Notes: generated by a model not told the origin, from the letters alone. A stretch of DNA of 64,000 nucleotides from Fluviicoccus keumensis (GCF_004217445.1 NZ_SHKX01000013.1:434001-498000), one strand, 5' to 3'. Positions 34,324-43,713 are shown, counted from the first letter of the stretch. A program made the numbers and translations.

Positions 34324-34926
34324 ATGCCCCGTCCCCGCCTGCAAGCCGACAGCGACCTGCTCAGCCAGTCGATGCAACTTTTCTGGCGGAAAGGCTACGC
34401 CAACACCGCCCTGCGCGACCTGGAAGAAGCCCTGGGCCTAAAGGCGCCCGCCCTCTACCACCGCTTCGGCAACAAGGACGGCCTGTTCCGCGCCACGCTG
34501 GAACACTATCTGGAACGCATCGTCGGCCGCCGCATCAGCCGCTACCTGGAAGACCCGGACGCCCTGCACGGCCTGCGCCGATTCTTCGAGACCACCTACG
34601 ACTACCTCGACGCCGACCACCCGCCGCTGGCCTGTCTGATGGTCAACACCGCCGCCGAATTCGGCGCCCGCGACCCGGCGGTGCAGACCATCCTGCAACG
34701 CAGCCACGCCCGCCTGCGCGCCGCCTTCCTCGCCAATCTGGCCCGCCTGCGCGATAGCGGCCGCCTGCGCCCGGACACCCACCTGGACGACCTCGCCGAC
34801 ACCCTCTACCTCTGCCTGCAGGGGTTGCTGGTGGGCAGCAAGGCCGACCCCGACAAGGCCCGCCTCGACCGTCAGGTGGGCCTGATCCTCGCACTGTTGC
34901 CCCTTGTTCCCGCCACCCCGGAGTAA
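34324..34926 (+). CDS. TetR-family repressor
   Basis: The 200-residue regulator has an N-terminal helix-turn-helix (SMQLFWRKGYANTALRDLEE, LKAPALYHRFGNKDGLFRAT) and a C-terminal ligand domain of the TetR_C type seen in AcrR/NemR relatives (YDYLDADHPPLACLMVNTA). A perfect palindrome lies just upstream. The haloalkane dehalogenase gene follows after five bases, so it probably controls that gene and itself. Inducer unknown; a halogenated or related hydrophobic compound is a reasonable guess. Confidence 0.88.
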   Translation: MPRPRLQADSDLLSQSMQLFWRKGYANTALRDLEEALGLKAPALYHRFGNKDGLFRATLEHYLERIVGRRISRYLEDPDALHGLRRFFETTYDYLDADHPPLACLMVNTAAEFGARDPAVQTILQRSHARLRAAFLANLARLRDSGRLRPDTHLDDLADTLYLCLQGLLVGSKADPDKARLDRQVGLILALLPLVPATPE

Positions 34927-34931
34927 CCCCC

Positions 34932-35834
34932 ATGGAATTCCTGCGCACTCCCGATGAACGCTTCGCCAACCTCCCCGGCTACCCCTTCGCCCCGCACTAC
35001 GTCCAAGTGGACGACAGCGAAGGCGGCAGCCTGCGCATGCACTATCTGGACGAAGGCCCCGCCGGTGCGCCGGTGGTGCTGATGCTGCACGGCGAACCGT
35101 CGTGGAGCTACCTGTACCGCAAGATGATCCCGATTGTCACCGCCGCCGGTTACCGCGTGATCGCGCCGGACCTGATCGGTTTCGGCAAGTCGGACAAGCC
35201 AACGCAGCGCACGGACTACACCTACCAGCGCCATGTCGACTGGGTGCGCTCGCTGCTGCGGCAACTGGCATTGAAGGACATGACGCTGGTGTGCCAGGAC
35301 TGGGGCGGGCTGATCGGCCTGCGGCTGGCGGGGGAACATCCGGACTGGTTTGCGCGGGTGGTGGCGGCCAACACCATGCTGCCCACCGGTGACCACCATC
35401 CCGGCGAGGCCTTCCTGAAGTGGCAGGCTTTCTCGCAGAAGACGCCGGTATTCGGCGTTGGCTTCATTGTGATGGGCGGCTGCGCCACGCCGATGGCCCC
35501 GGAAGTGATCGCCGCCTATGACGCCCCCTTCCCCGACGAAAGCTACAAGGAGGGCGCGCGCCAGTTCCCGCTGCTGGTGCCGGTGACGCCGGAGGACCCC
35601 GCCGCGCCCGCCAATCGCGCTGCGTGGGAAACGCTGATGAAGTTCGACAAGCCCTTCCTCTGCGCCTTCAGCGACAAGGACCCGATCACCGCCAAGGCCG
35701 CGCCGGTGCTGCAAAAGCTGATTCCGGGCTGCGCCGGTCAGCCGCATACCACCATCGAGAATGGCGGGCACTTCCTGCAGGAAGATCAGGGAGAGAAGCT
35801 GGCGGAAGTCGTGGTGGCATTCATCCGCGGTTGA
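34932..35834 (+). CDS. Haloalkane dehalogenase
   Basis: A 300-residue alpha/beta-hydrolase with the dehalogenase set: nucleophile Asp123 in CQDWGG, halide-binding Trp124 and probably Trp164, oxyanion-side HGEPSW at 53-58, acid Asp250 (FSDKDPI) and His280 (NGGHFLQED). Asp rather than Ser as nucleophile and the HGEPSWSYLYRKM block place it with haloalkane dehalogenases (DhlA/DhmA group). It would release halide and alcohol from a haloalkane in the cytoplasm; the natural substrate is not known. Co-transcribed with the TetR gene. Confidence 0.87.
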   Translation: MEFLRTPDERFANLPGYPFAPHYVQVDDSEGGSLRMHYLDEGPAGAPVVLMLHGEPSWSYLYRKMIPIVTAAGYRVIAPDLIGFGKSDKPTQRTDYTYQRHVDWVRSLLRQLALKDMTLVCQDWGGLIGLRLAGEHPDWFARVVAANTMLPTGDHHPGEAFLKWQAFSQKTPVFGVGFIVMGGCATPMAPEVIAAYDAPFPDESYKEGARQFPLLVPVTPEDPAAPANRAAWETLMKFDKPFLCAFSDKDPITAKAAPVLQKLIPGCAGQPHTTIENGGHFLQEDQGEKLAEVVVAFIRG

Positions 35835-35936
35835 AGATCAGCGGCCGGACCGACAGGAATGTCGGCTGGCCGCTGTAACAAAACAGTTCGACCAGCATCA
35901 AACCATTATCCTTCACCCACCCCGCGAGGAATTCCC

Positions 35937-36470
35937 ATGCGCCTGCAACCCGGCCAAGCCGCGCCTGCCTTCACCGTCACCGATTTCACCGGCGTCTCCC
36001 GCAGCCTGAGCGACTATCGCGGCCGGAAAGTGCTGCTGTCCTTCTACCGCTATGCCTCCTGCCCGTTCTGCAACCTGCGCATCCATCAGCTGCGGCAGCA
36101 GGCGGCGGTCTGGGAAGCGAAGGGGCTGGTGATGCTGGCGGTGTTCCAGTCGCCCGCCGCCTCGATCCTGGAATACAGCGCCGGGGAAACGGTCGAGTTC
36201 CCGATCATTCCCGATCCGGAGATGACACTGTACAAGACCTATGGCGTGGAGAGTTCATGGCTGGCCTTCGCCAAGTCCGGCCTGCGCGCCGCCGATATCG
36301 CCAAGGCGACGGCAAAGGGTTTCCTGCCCGGCAAGGTGGAAGGCGACATGAACCGCGTACCCGCCGACTTCCTGATTGATGAAGCGGGCATCATCCGTAC
36401 CGCCTTCTATGGCAAGGATATCGGCGACCATCTGGCTACGGCGGCCGTGGAGGCCTTCATCGCGGGCTAG
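35937..36470 (+). CDS. Peroxiredoxin-like (AhpC/TSA) protein
   Basis: A 177-residue thioredoxin-fold protein. N-terminal LQPGQAAPAFTVTDFTGVSR leads to FYRYASCPFCNLR, where the peroxidatic Cys is part of a CPFC pair, as in the AhpC/TSA relatives annotated as peroxiredoxin-like. A GAGGA site precedes the ATG. It follows the dehalogenase by about 100 bases on the same strand and may belong to the same stress response (inference). Its end overlaps the convergent EVE gene by four bases. Confidence 0.85.
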   Translation: MRLQPGQAAPAFTVTDFTGVSRSLSDYRGRKVLLSFYRYASCPFCNLRIHQLRQQAAVWEAKGLVMLAVFQSPAASILEYSAGETVEFPIIPDPEMTLYKTYGVESSWLAFAKSGLRAADIAKATAKGFLPGKVEGDMNRVPADFLIDEAGIIRTAFYGKDIGDHLATAAVEAFIAG

Positions 36471-36901
36471 TCCGGCGCAATCGCCGCCGCCTGCATGGCG
36501 GCGGCGATGAGGTCCATGTCCGCCGCGCTGATTTCCAGCAACCCGAAGCGGAAGGCATAACCCCAATTCTTCTTCCCCGCCGTCAGCTCCAGACGCGCCA
36601 GCAGCGGCAGGATCGACGCCTGTCCCACCGCCAGCCAATCGACATCGCGGCGGAACGGCACAAAACCGCCGCCCATGTCGAAGGGATAAGGCTCACCCGC
36701 ACGCACCGCGCCCAAGGCGGTGAACGCCTGCAAGCGGTCCTTGCCGCCAAAGGTGACAGTGGGCGAGTAATAGACCACGCGGTCTCCCGGCCGCAACCGC
36801 CGTAGCGGCCCGGCCTTGCCATGGCAGACCTGCATGAAACCCTCCGCCCGGCCGCGCCGCACATGCTCCGCCGAGGCGACGGCAATCCACGATTTGTTCA
36901 T
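36467..36901 (-). CDS. EVE-domain protein
   Basis: The 144-residue protein is a single EVE domain (PUA-like fold). It begins MNKSWIAVASAEHVRRGRAE and has the motifs GDRVVYYSPTVTFGGKDRLQ and FTALGAVRAGEPYPFD. EVE domains are thought to bind modified bases in DNA or RNA; several act in restriction or stress systems. GGAG lies seven bases before the ATG. It lies downstream of the WYL regulator on the same strand. Confidence 0.87.
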   Translation of the reverse strand: MNKSWIAVASAEHVRRGRAEGFMQVCHGKAGPLRRLRPGDRVVYYSPTVTFGGKDRLQAFTALGAVRAGEPYPFDMGGGFVPFRRDVDWLAVGQASILPLLARLELTAGKKNWGYAFRFGLLEISAADMDLIAAAMQAAAIAPD

Positions 36902-36980
36902 GACGATACTCCGGTGATTTGTCCGAAGTCAGGATGACAGGGCGTGCTGCCAGTTTTTGTCAGCAGGAGGCGGAAAGCGG

Positions 36981-37670
36981 TTACTGGGGGCGCAGTTGTT
37001 CCTGCCGCCGCCATTCATGCAGCAATTGCCGGCGGTGACGGGGATAACGATCGTCCAGGATCCGGACATCGTGCATGCGATCAACCCGGAAATGGCGGAA
37101 GGCCTGCCGTTGCTCACACCAGCCGGCCAGCATCCGCACCTGTTCGAAATACCCCAGCGCCACCGGCCATACCGTGCGCTGCGTGACCTCGCCCCGTGCA
37201 TCACGGTAGCCGAAGGCCAGCTTGCGTTCACTGCGCAGCGCTTGCCGGAGCAGCGTCAGCCGGCTGTCATCAGCATGATCGCCCCCGGTCGGCCCGACCA
37301 GCAACGCGGCGCTGTCCGGATCCTGGCGGCGCTCTTCCGGCAACACCGACAGGATGCGCGACAGGGCGCTGCGCGAGGCCGCCGCCAGCGCCGGATCGCC
37401 GTGCTGCGCCACCCAGCGCGACCCCAGAACCAGGGCATCGATTTCCTCATCGCTGAACATCAGCGGCGGCAACAGGTAGCCGGGCAAGAGCAGGTAACCC
37501 ACCCCGGCTTCGCCCTCGATGCGCGCGCCCTGACCCTGCAGGGTAGCGATATCCCGGTAGAGACTGCGCAGGCTGATGCCCAGTTCGGCGGCCAGTGTCG
37601 CGCCGCTGACCGGGTAGCGGTGGCGGCGCAGGATCTGCATCAGCTGCAGCAGGCGTTCGGTGCGGGTCAC
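36981..37670 (-). CDS. YafY-type HTH and WYL-domain regulator
   Basis: The 229-residue protein has an N-terminal winged helix (LLQLMQILRRHRYPVSGATL, LGISLRSLYRDIATLQGQGA) and a C-terminal WYL-like domain (about 130-215, RKLAFGYRDARGEVTQRTV, VALGYFEQVRMLAGWCEQR), the YafY layout. It binds DNA and probably senses a nucleic acid or small ligand. It starts four bases after the TfoX-like gene stop, in one run with the GyrI-like gene. Confidence 0.88.
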   Translation of the reverse strand: MTRTERLLQLMQILRRHRYPVSGATLAAELGISLRSLYRDIATLQGQGARIEGEAGVGYLLLPGYLLPPLMFSDEEIDALVLGSRWVAQHGDPALAAASRSALSRILSVLPEERRQDPDSAALLVGPTGGDHADDSRLTLLRQALRSERKLAFGYRDARGEVTQRTVWPVALGYFEQVRMLAGWCEQRQAFRHFRVDRMHDVRILDDRYPRHRRQLLHEWRRQEQLRPQ

Positions 37671-37674
37671 GGCG

Positions 37675-38010
37675 TCAGGCCTTGGGCGGCAGGGTGGCGG
37701 CGAAATCGAGTCCCAGTTTCATCCAGGCGCGCAGTTCGGACTCGCTTTCCAGCAGGTCGCCGCTGACCACCACCCAGCCTTTCATCGGCCGCCCGGTAAA
37801 ATCGAATTCGCGCACGCCTTCGCGACCCAGGCATTCGGCGTAATGCACGGGACCGCAACGCACCATCAGTTCGTCCCCGATGAGGCCAAAGGCCATGTTG
37901 CCGTGCAACAGGTACGCCAGACCGCCGAACATGCGTTTGCGGTGCAGCGCGGACCAGTCGCCATAGACGCGGTAAATGCGATCAGCCAGTTCGGTATCGT
38001 AAGCCATCAT
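37675..38010 (-). CDS. TfoX N-terminal-domain protein
   Basis: A 111-residue protein made only of the TfoX/Sxy N-terminal domain (RMFGGLAYLLHGNMAFGLIG, LMVRCGPVHYAECL, GRPMKGWVVVSGDLL). Full-length TfoX activates competence genes, but short forms like this are widespread and their role is unclear. Two adjacent ATGs are possible starts. It lies between the GyrI-like and WYL genes on one strand. Confidence 0.85.
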   Translation of the reverse strand: MMAYDTELADRIYRVYGDWSALHRKRMFGGLAYLLHGNMAFGLIGDELMVRCGPVHYAECLGREGVREFDFTGRPMKGWVVVSGDLLESESELRAWMKLGLDFAATLPPKA

Positions 38011-38037
38011 GCCTCATCCGTTGCGTCAGCCGCACGG

Positions 38038-38508
38038 CTAGCACTTCACCACCGGCACGCAGATCTCACAACTGATCTCGCCGGTGACGGGATTGAAGGC
38101 CGCATCCGGCGGCACATATTCATAGGGCGGCGACCCGGCGTGGCGGTAGCCGCTGTCCGGCAGCCATGCCTCCAGCAACGCCTGCCACACCGCGCCGATC
38201 TGCGACGGCTTGCCCTGAAAACGGGTCACGGCGTACAAACCGCCCGGCAGCGTGGTCAGATGCGCGTTCTGCGTCGGGAAATAGCCCAGCGGCGCTTCCA
38301 CCCCGGCGTCGTAACGGCACTGTTCCGGCGGCGTCACGCCAGGGTTGTCCAGACTGATGCCATACCGGCCCCGCCCCAGCAAACCTTCTTCGCGCAACCA
38401 CTCGTACACCGTGTTGCGCCAGAACGGTTCGATGCCCGCACCATAAGGTCCGGTGTAGCGCAGGCAGGCGACGGTCACCGGTTTCCGCTCCTTCAGTTCG
38501 ACGATCAT
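38038..38508 (-). CDS. GyrI-like (SbmC/AraC effector-binding) protein
   Basis: The 156-residue protein begins MIVELKERKPVTVACLRYTG and continues with FWRNTVYEWLREEGLLG and GISLDNPGVTPPEQCRYDAG, the pattern of the GyrI-like small-molecule-binding domain without an AraC DNA-binding part. Known members bind drugs or inhibit gyrase toxins. GGGAGAA lies before the ATG at 38508. First gene of a run with the TfoX-like, WYL and possibly EVE genes. Confidence 0.85.
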   Translation of the reverse strand: MIVELKERKPVTVACLRYTGPYGAGIEPFWRNTVYEWLREEGLLGRGRYGISLDNPGVTPPEQCRYDAGVEAPLGYFPTQNAHLTTLPGGLYAVTRFQGKPSQIGAVWQALLEAWLPDSGYRHAGSPPYEYVPPDAAFNPVTGEISCEICVPVVKC

Positions 38509-38632
38509 CAAATTCTCCCGACGAACGGCAGGTGTCGCCCCTTGCAACCCGGCCGTCGCAACCTCATAACCCCCTTCAATACCACAGCCCTACCGTCCGA
38601 GGAAGCGCCTGCCGACTGCAGGCCCGCCATCC

Positions 38633-39751
38633 ATGAAAATTCGTCCTGTCCTGATCGTGTTCATCAGCCTGCTGGTGCTGTTGCACACCTATATCGGCCT
38701 GCGCCTGCTGCCGTGGCTGCCGCTGCCCGCGCAGGCGCTGGGCCTGCTGATGCTGGCGGCCTCCTGCCTGCTGATGCCGATGGTGCCGCGCTTCTGGCGC
38801 ACCGACCACCCGCTGCTGATCTGGCTGTCGACCCTGTCGATGGGCTTCTTCTCGTGGGTGCTGGTGCTGACCGTGATCCGCGACGCCGCGCTGGGGCTGG
38901 CCGGGCTGGCGATGCCGCTGCCCGAAGCCGTGGTGCGGGACAGCGCGCTGGCCGTGGCCGGACTGTCGGTGCTGGTGACGCTGCTGGGGCTGGTGTTCGC
39001 CCGCCGCACCGCCAAGGTGGTGGAGGTGGACATTCCGGTCGCGGATTTGCCGCCGGGGCTGGACGGCTTCACCATCGTGCAGATCAGCGATATCCATGTC
39101 GGGCCGACCATCAAGGGCAATTACCTGGAAGCCATCGTAGCGCGGGTGAACAGCCTGGAAGCGGATGTGGTGGCGATTACCGGCGATCTGGTCGACGGCA
39201 GCGTCGAGGACCTGTCGGCGCACACGGCGTCGCTGGCGAACATCAACGCCCGCCACGGCACCTTCTTCGTTACCGGCAACCACGAGTACTACTCCGGCGC
39301 GCACGCCTGGGTGGTGGAGCTGCGGCGGCTGGGGGTGACCGTGCTGATCAACGAACATGTGGCGCTGGATCACGACGGCCATCCGGTCACGCTGGCCGGC
39401 GTCACCGACTATTCAGCCCACCTGTTTGACGAGGCGCATCGCAGCGACCCGCACCGCGCGCTGGCGGGCGCGCCGGAACAGGGACCGAAACTGCTGCTGG
39501 CGCACCAGCCGCGCTCGGCGGCGGCGGCCGAGGCGGCGGGTTTTGATGTGCAACTGTCGGGGCATACCCACGGCGGGCAGTTCTGGCCGTGGAACCACTT
39601 CGTACCCTTGCAGCAACCGTTCGTGGCGGGGTTGAAACAGTTGGGCGGCCTGTGGGTGTACACCAGCCGCGGCACTGGCTACTGGGGGCCGCCGATGCGC
39701 TTCGGCGCGCCGTCGGAGATTACGCGCGTGCGGCTGCGGCGGGCAGTCTAG
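38633..39751 (+). CDS. Membrane-anchored metallophosphoesterase
   Basis: A 372-residue protein with four N-terminal membrane helices (about 5-125) and a calcineurin-like domain facing one side of the membrane. The metal-binding motifs are SDIHVGP, TGDLVDG, TGNHEYY and SGHTHGGQFWPW. Homologues of the YaeI/YkuE group are proposed to cleave phospholipid-type substrates; the substrate here is unknown. It stands alone, convergent with the AraC gene. Confidence 0.9.
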   Translation: MKIRPVLIVFISLLVLLHTYIGLRLLPWLPLPAQALGLLMLAASCLLMPMVPRFWRTDHPLLIWLSTLSMGFFSWVLVLTVIRDAALGLAGLAMPLPEAVVRDSALAVAGLSVLVTLLGLVFARRTAKVVEVDIPVADLPPGLDGFTIVQISDIHVGPTIKGNYLEAIVARVNSLEADVVAITGDLVDGSVEDLSAHTASLANINARHGTFFVTGNHEYYSGAHAWVVELRRLGVTVLINEHVALDHDGHPVTLAGVTDYSAHLFDEAHRSDPHRALAGAPEQGPKLLLAHQPRSAAAAEAAGFDVQLSGHTHGGQFWPWNHFVPLQQPFVAGLKQLGGLWVYTSRGTGYWGPPMRFGAPSEITRVRLRRAV

Positions 39752-39760
39752 CCGACGCGC

Positions 39761-40765
39761 TCATTCCGACTGTCGCCGCCGATAGCGCAGCGGCGACATG
39801 CCCGACCAGGACTTGAAGGCCCGGCTGAACGCGCTCTGTTCGGCAAACCCCAGCAGCAGGGCGATCTCGGGCAACGCCAGCAACGGATTACGCAGGTAGT
39901 CCTTCGCCAGTTCATAGCGCAGGGAGTTGAGAACCTGCTTGTAGCGCAGCCCGCGTTCACGCAGTTGCCTGTACAGCGAGCGCTCGGAAATCCCAAGACG
40001 CTCCGCCACATACGCCAGCTCCGGCTGGCCGTCCTGCAATACCGACATGATCTGCTGCTGCAATGACTGCAGCAGGGCGTCACTGGTCGGTATGGATTTC
40101 AGCGCCGCTTCCGCCTGCTGTTCCAGCAATTGCACCAGGAAGGGGTCATAACGGTTCAAGGACTGGTTCAGGCACCTGACCGGCAGGTGAATAGCCTGCC
40201 TGAGGGCGTTAAAGACCGGCGGCAACCCGAAAAAGGCTTCATACGGTGACGTATCCGGTGGCGGCGGATAGCGGAACTCCACCCGCGCCACCGGCTTCTC
40301 ACAACCCTCCAGGAACTGGCATAGCAGCGTATACAGCCCGGCCGCCAGAAGCTCGTCCACGACCAGTGTGGAGTCTCCGTGGTCCCAGGTCAGCACCACA
40401 TCATCCCCTTCAACGGACACTGCAGACGGTGTCAGGTTGTGCAGCAGCGGCTCCAGCCGGTTGAAACGCATCAGGGCATGCATGGCCGTACCGGAATACA
40501 TCGCCACATAACCGACCACACCGATGTGATGAGGACGAATGCAGCGCCCGATTTCCAGCCCGAGCGCCGGCAAAACGCAGGACTCCCGAATCGCCTCGAT
40601 AGCACGCCACCATTCCCGGAACGGAATGATGCGCTGCGCCGCCAGATCCAGTAATTGCTGGCGCAACGCCGGCAACTCCAGTCCCTGCCGGCCCATGAAG
40701 TCCAGCAACAACGCAGCGGCGGTACCGGCGACATACATGGCCGGGGGCTCACAAGGGTCAAACAT
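39761..40765 (-). CDS. AraC-family regulator (arabinose-binding-domain type)
   Basis: The 334-residue regulator has an N-terminal ligand domain of the ArgR/OruR type (LGLEIGRCIRPHHIGVVGYV, about 15-190). A C-terminal double helix-turn-helix carries LAYVAERLGISERSLYRQLR and LPEIALLLGFAEQSAFSRAFKSW. These proteins usually activate an adjacent catabolic gene, but the neighbours (phosphoesterase, small zinc protein) do not suggest one, so the target is unclear. Confidence 0.88.
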   Translation of the reverse strand: MFDPCEPPAMYVAGTAAALLLDFMGRQGLELPALRQQLLDLAAQRIIPFREWWRAIEAIRESCVLPALGLEIGRCIRPHHIGVVGYVAMYSGTAMHALMRFNRLEPLLHNLTPSAVSVEGDDVVLTWDHGDSTLVVDELLAAGLYTLLCQFLEGCEKPVARVEFRYPPPPDTSPYEAFFGLPPVFNALRQAIHLPVRCLNQSLNRYDPFLVQLLEQQAEAALKSIPTSDALLQSLQQQIMSVLQDGQPELAYVAERLGISERSLYRQLRERGLRYKQVLNSLRYELAKDYLRNPLLALPEIALLLGFAEQSAFSRAFKSWSGMSPLRYRRRQSE

Positions 40766-41057
40766 GCGGCTATCTGTCTCCTCGTCTTAGGCGGCGGAAA
40801 ATCCTTGATGTCACCGGAAACACTTGCTCCCGCATGGCGGGCGGCGATTATCCGGATATCGGGGTTGAGGAATCGTTTGCGCCGATCACGTCGCAACTAC
40901 CGGCGTCCATCCAACAAATCATCGACAATCCCGGAAGCCCGGCAGGTCTGGTCAAGAAAGTGACGGTACGGTCAAGACAGCCCGGAACGGCGGCGCGATC
41001 ATGACCGGACGCCGGATTCCCCTCCGGCGGCGCCCCTCATCTGTCCGGAGGAACCCG

Positions 41058-41336
41058 ATGACCATCGCCCGTATCCGCCTGCTGCAAAATCTCTGTCGGT
41101 TCTGCCTCATCACCGCCATGCTGATGCTGCCGGGATTCCTGGTAGAGAATCTCTGCCTGAGCAACGGGATGGTGATGATCCTGATCGCAGCGCTGGCGGC
41201 CGGAGCCGTGCTGACGGTGGTGATCCGCCGCCTGCGCTGCCCGGTCTGCAGCCATATTTTTGTCGGCCGGGAACATGTCGTCCTCTTCACCGTGACCTGC
41301 TGCAATTGCGGGCGGCGGGCAGGTGATACCGCCTGA
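41058..41336 (+). CDS. Small membrane protein with C-terminal zinc ribbon
   Basis: I do not recognise this 92-residue protein. It has two hydrophobic helices (about 10-25 and 32-50) and then CPVC and CCNCG, which could hold a metal ion. GGAGG stands before the ATG at 41058; an earlier in-frame ATG (41001) lacks a site and would add a very basic stretch. The 290 bases between it and the AraC gene show nothing else. Confidence 0.6.
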   Translation: MTIARIRLLQNLCRFCLITAMLMLPGFLVENLCLSNGMVMILIAALAAGAVLTVVIRRLRCPVCSHIFVGREHVVLFTVTCCNCGRRAGDTA

Positions 41337-41342
41337 GCGGGC

Positions 41343-41723
41343 CTAAAGCGGCAACCGCGCCAACGCTGCCCGCAAGTGATCCCCCAGCGACGGCATCTCC
41401 GCCAGGTAATAGCTCAGGGAAGGGTGATAGGAGGATTCGGCGTGATGGCGAAGCTGGTCGATCGGGGCATCGCCGCGACCAAACCAGGCCAGCGCCGCCA
41501 ACTCGGCGACCGCCGATGGCTGCAAACGCTGGAGGTAACGCAGCAAGGCGATACCGGCGGGAGACAGCCGGGCAACCATCTGCCGGTCAAACTGTTCATG
41601 GTCGATAAACAGGGGAAGGATATCGTGAGCGTCGGGAACCACAGGCGGTCCATGGCGCTCTTTCTCGTCAGCCAGGCGGCAAACCGCACTGACGTCGGAC
41701 AACAAAAGGCTCATGAATTTCAT
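41343..41723 (-). CDS. DUF3775-like protein
   Basis: A 126-residue soluble protein. The C-terminal half (AVAELAALAWFGRGDAPIDQ and SLSYYLAEMPSLGDHLRAAL) fits DUF3775, a family of unknown function. The frame is open farther upstream without a ribosome site; MKFMSLLLSDVSAVCRLADE at 41723 is the likely start. Convergent with the zinc-ribbon gene, six bases apart. Confidence 0.6.
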   Translation of the reverse strand: MKFMSLLLSDVSAVCRLADEKERHGPPVVPDAHDILPLFIDHEQFDRQMVARLSPAGIALLRYLQRLQPSAVAELAALAWFGRGDAPIDQLRHHAESSYHPSLSYYLAEMPSLGDHLRAALARLPL

Positions 41724-42017
41724 CCCCGCTTCCCTTCCCCCTGTCCGCCCCGGGCGGATTGTCCTCACCCCGCAAGGGTCTGACGCCCGCTCGGAAATGG
41801 AACACGGCTCGCCGGACTTCCGACAAAAGCCATACAAAATGCTGGTATTAATGATCCTCCCTCGGGATTAACGGCGTATTGACGGCCCCTGCCGATTTTT
41901 GACCAGGACTGCCATTCAGCCCAACTGCTTTGTAACGGCGGCCGGAGGAAGCGGAGGCAGCCGCCCCGGCGCTCGGTTACACTGTGCACCCGCTATCACT
42001 GAATCAAGGACGTAGCC

Positions 42018-42605
42018 GTGACGGACAACCTCTACGCACCGCCCAAAACCATCACCGCCATCGACGCCGGGCAAGATAACGCCCAAACCTTCTACGTCGT
42101 TTCACCGCGGAAACTGGCCATCCTGTTCTGGGGTACTTTCGGCAACTACGTGCTGTATCTGTTTTACAAGAACTGGGCCTTGCAGAAGCAGGCCACCGGC
42201 GCGGACATCATGCCGGTCATGCGCGGCCTCTTTTCGATTTTCTTCGTCCTCGACCTGTATCAGCTGGCCGACAAGCGGCTGACTGAAAAAGGCGAAACGC
42301 ATCCCTGGGATATCCACAGCCTGGCGACCAAATACATTGTGCTGGTGATCGGCAAGAACGTGCTGGAACGGATCACGATCAGCCAACCCTTCCCGCAATT
42401 GCTGGCACTGGGGATGCTGTACGGGGTTTACCGCACCCTCGCCCAAGCCCAGAACGGCCTGAACCTGGCTGCCGGTGATGCCGAAGGCACGTCCAACCAT
42501 AAGCTGACCGCCGCCAATTACGTCTGGATTGTGCTGGGAGTGGCGCTATGGGTCATCGTCATCCTCGGCTTGCTCAGCATGGTCTGGCCCGGGTTACTGA
42601 AGTGA
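42018..42605 (+). CDS. Conserved membrane protein, unknown function
   Basis: The 195-residue protein has an aromatic motif FYVVSPRKLAILFWGTFGNY before its first helix, basic loops and about four hydrophobic segments (near 33-50, 70-82, 105-125 and 168-192). Proteins with this N-terminal layout are common in gammaproteobacteria without a known role. The 294 bases upstream hold no gene; a promoter probably lies there, but I cannot place it. Confidence 0.7.
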   Translation: MTDNLYAPPKTITAIDAGQDNAQTFYVVSPRKLAILFWGTFGNYVLYLFYKNWALQKQATGADIMPVMRGLFSIFFVLDLYQLADKRLTEKGETHPWDIHSLATKYIVLVIGKNVLERITISQPFPQLLALGMLYGVYRTLAQAQNGLNLAAGDAEGTSNHKLTAANYVWIVLGVALWVIVILGLLSMVWPGLLK

Positions 42606-42646
42606 AACCCCGCCATACCGCAACGTCCTGATATCACCGCTGGGTG

Positions 42647-43597
42647 TCAGGAAACCGGCCGGGGCTGAAACAAGACCCGCAGCCACTCCCGCAACAGGGC
42701 GGCGCGGTTGATCAGCAGGGAACCGAAAATCAGCGAGCAGCCCGCCAGCTGCACGCCGCCCATGGTTTCCCCCAGCCAGGCCACCGCCAGCAGCGCCACC
42801 CACACCGGCTCCACCACCATGATCACCACGCCATGCGTATGGCCGGACAGGCTTTGCGCGTGCGTCTGCAACAGGAAGCGCATGGCGGTGCCGATCACGG
42901 CGCTGGCCGCGATCCAGCCGCCCATGGCCGGGGTGAAATGACCGAACACGGGCGTCCAGGCCTCGAAGGCCAGCGACAGGACGCCGGACACCAGGCCCAC
43001 CATGGCCAGCACCACCGAGGTCAAGGCAATGGCGGGCACGCCGGGAACGTGCTTGTGGCTGCCGTCCGGACGGCGATGCTGGCGGGCGTTGGCCGCCTGC
43101 ATGTTCAAACGGAAAAACAGGGCGAACAGCACGGCGGAGGTGACGTAGAACACCTGCCCCGCCTCGGGACGGAAACCGTGGCGCAGGGACAGCAGGCCGA
43201 GGCCCGCGGCCGCCACCGGCAGCGCAATCCACGTACTGCGCGGCGGTCGCTCGCCGAAGAACAGCCGCCCCATCACCGGCACCAGCACTACGCCCAGACT
43301 GGTGAGGAACGCGCCCTCGCCGACGTGACTGCCGGTGAAGATGCCCATGACCCAACAGCTCATGGCCACCGCGAATACCAGTCCGACCCCGATGCTGCGG
43401 CGCAGGGCATGACGATCCAGACTGCGCAGGGTGCGGTGGCCGATGGCGGCCAGCAACGCCGACGCCAGCAGGAAGCGCAGGCACATGAACAGCAGCGGCG
43501 GCATCAGCAGCACCGCCTCGCGCGACATGATCCAGCTGACGGCGGCCAGCAGGGTGACGCCGACGAGCATGAGGTCGGATTTGGCGGCGGGGGTCAT
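42647..43597 (-). CDS. DMT-superfamily (EamA) transporter
   Basis: The 316-residue protein has ten hydrophobic segments in two repeated EamA halves (RFLLASALLAAIGHRTLRSL, GIFTGSHVGEGAFLTSLGVV in the first; SLSGHTHGVVIMVVEPVWVA, AWLGETMGGVQLAGCSLIFG in the second). It is a typical inner-membrane metabolite exporter; substrate unknown. The start MTPAAKSDLMLVGVTLLAAV at 43597 matches the family; the open frame upstream is repeat DNA. It marks the left edge of the cassette island. Confidence 0.88.
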   Translation of the reverse strand: MTPAAKSDLMLVGVTLLAAVSWIMSREAVLLMPPLLFMCLRFLLASALLAAIGHRTLRSLDRHALRRSIGVGLVFAVAMSCWVMGIFTGSHVGEGAFLTSLGVVLVPVMGRLFFGERPPRSTWIALPVAAAGLGLLSLRHGFRPEAGQVFYVTSAVLFALFFRLNMQAANARQHRRPDGSHKHVPGVPAIALTSVVLAMVGLVSGVLSLAFEAWTPVFGHFTPAMGGWIAASAVIGTAMRFLLQTHAQSLSGHTHGVVIMVVEPVWVALLAVAWLGETMGGVQLAGCSLIFGSLLINRAALLREWLRVLFQPRPVS

Positions 43598-43713
43598 GGG
43601 ATAGGGCACCGGCACGGACGGGCTGCCATTGTGCGGTATCCGTGCGGGAAAATCATCGAGACGTTGGGAGGGGGGAGCCTGGCTTAGCCGGACAAACCGT
43701 ACATTCAGCGATG

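Noticed and set aside
37675..38010. TfoX-like gene as evidence for competence control
   Set aside because: It is only the N-terminal domain in a cluster with unrelated regulators; competence cannot be inferred from it.
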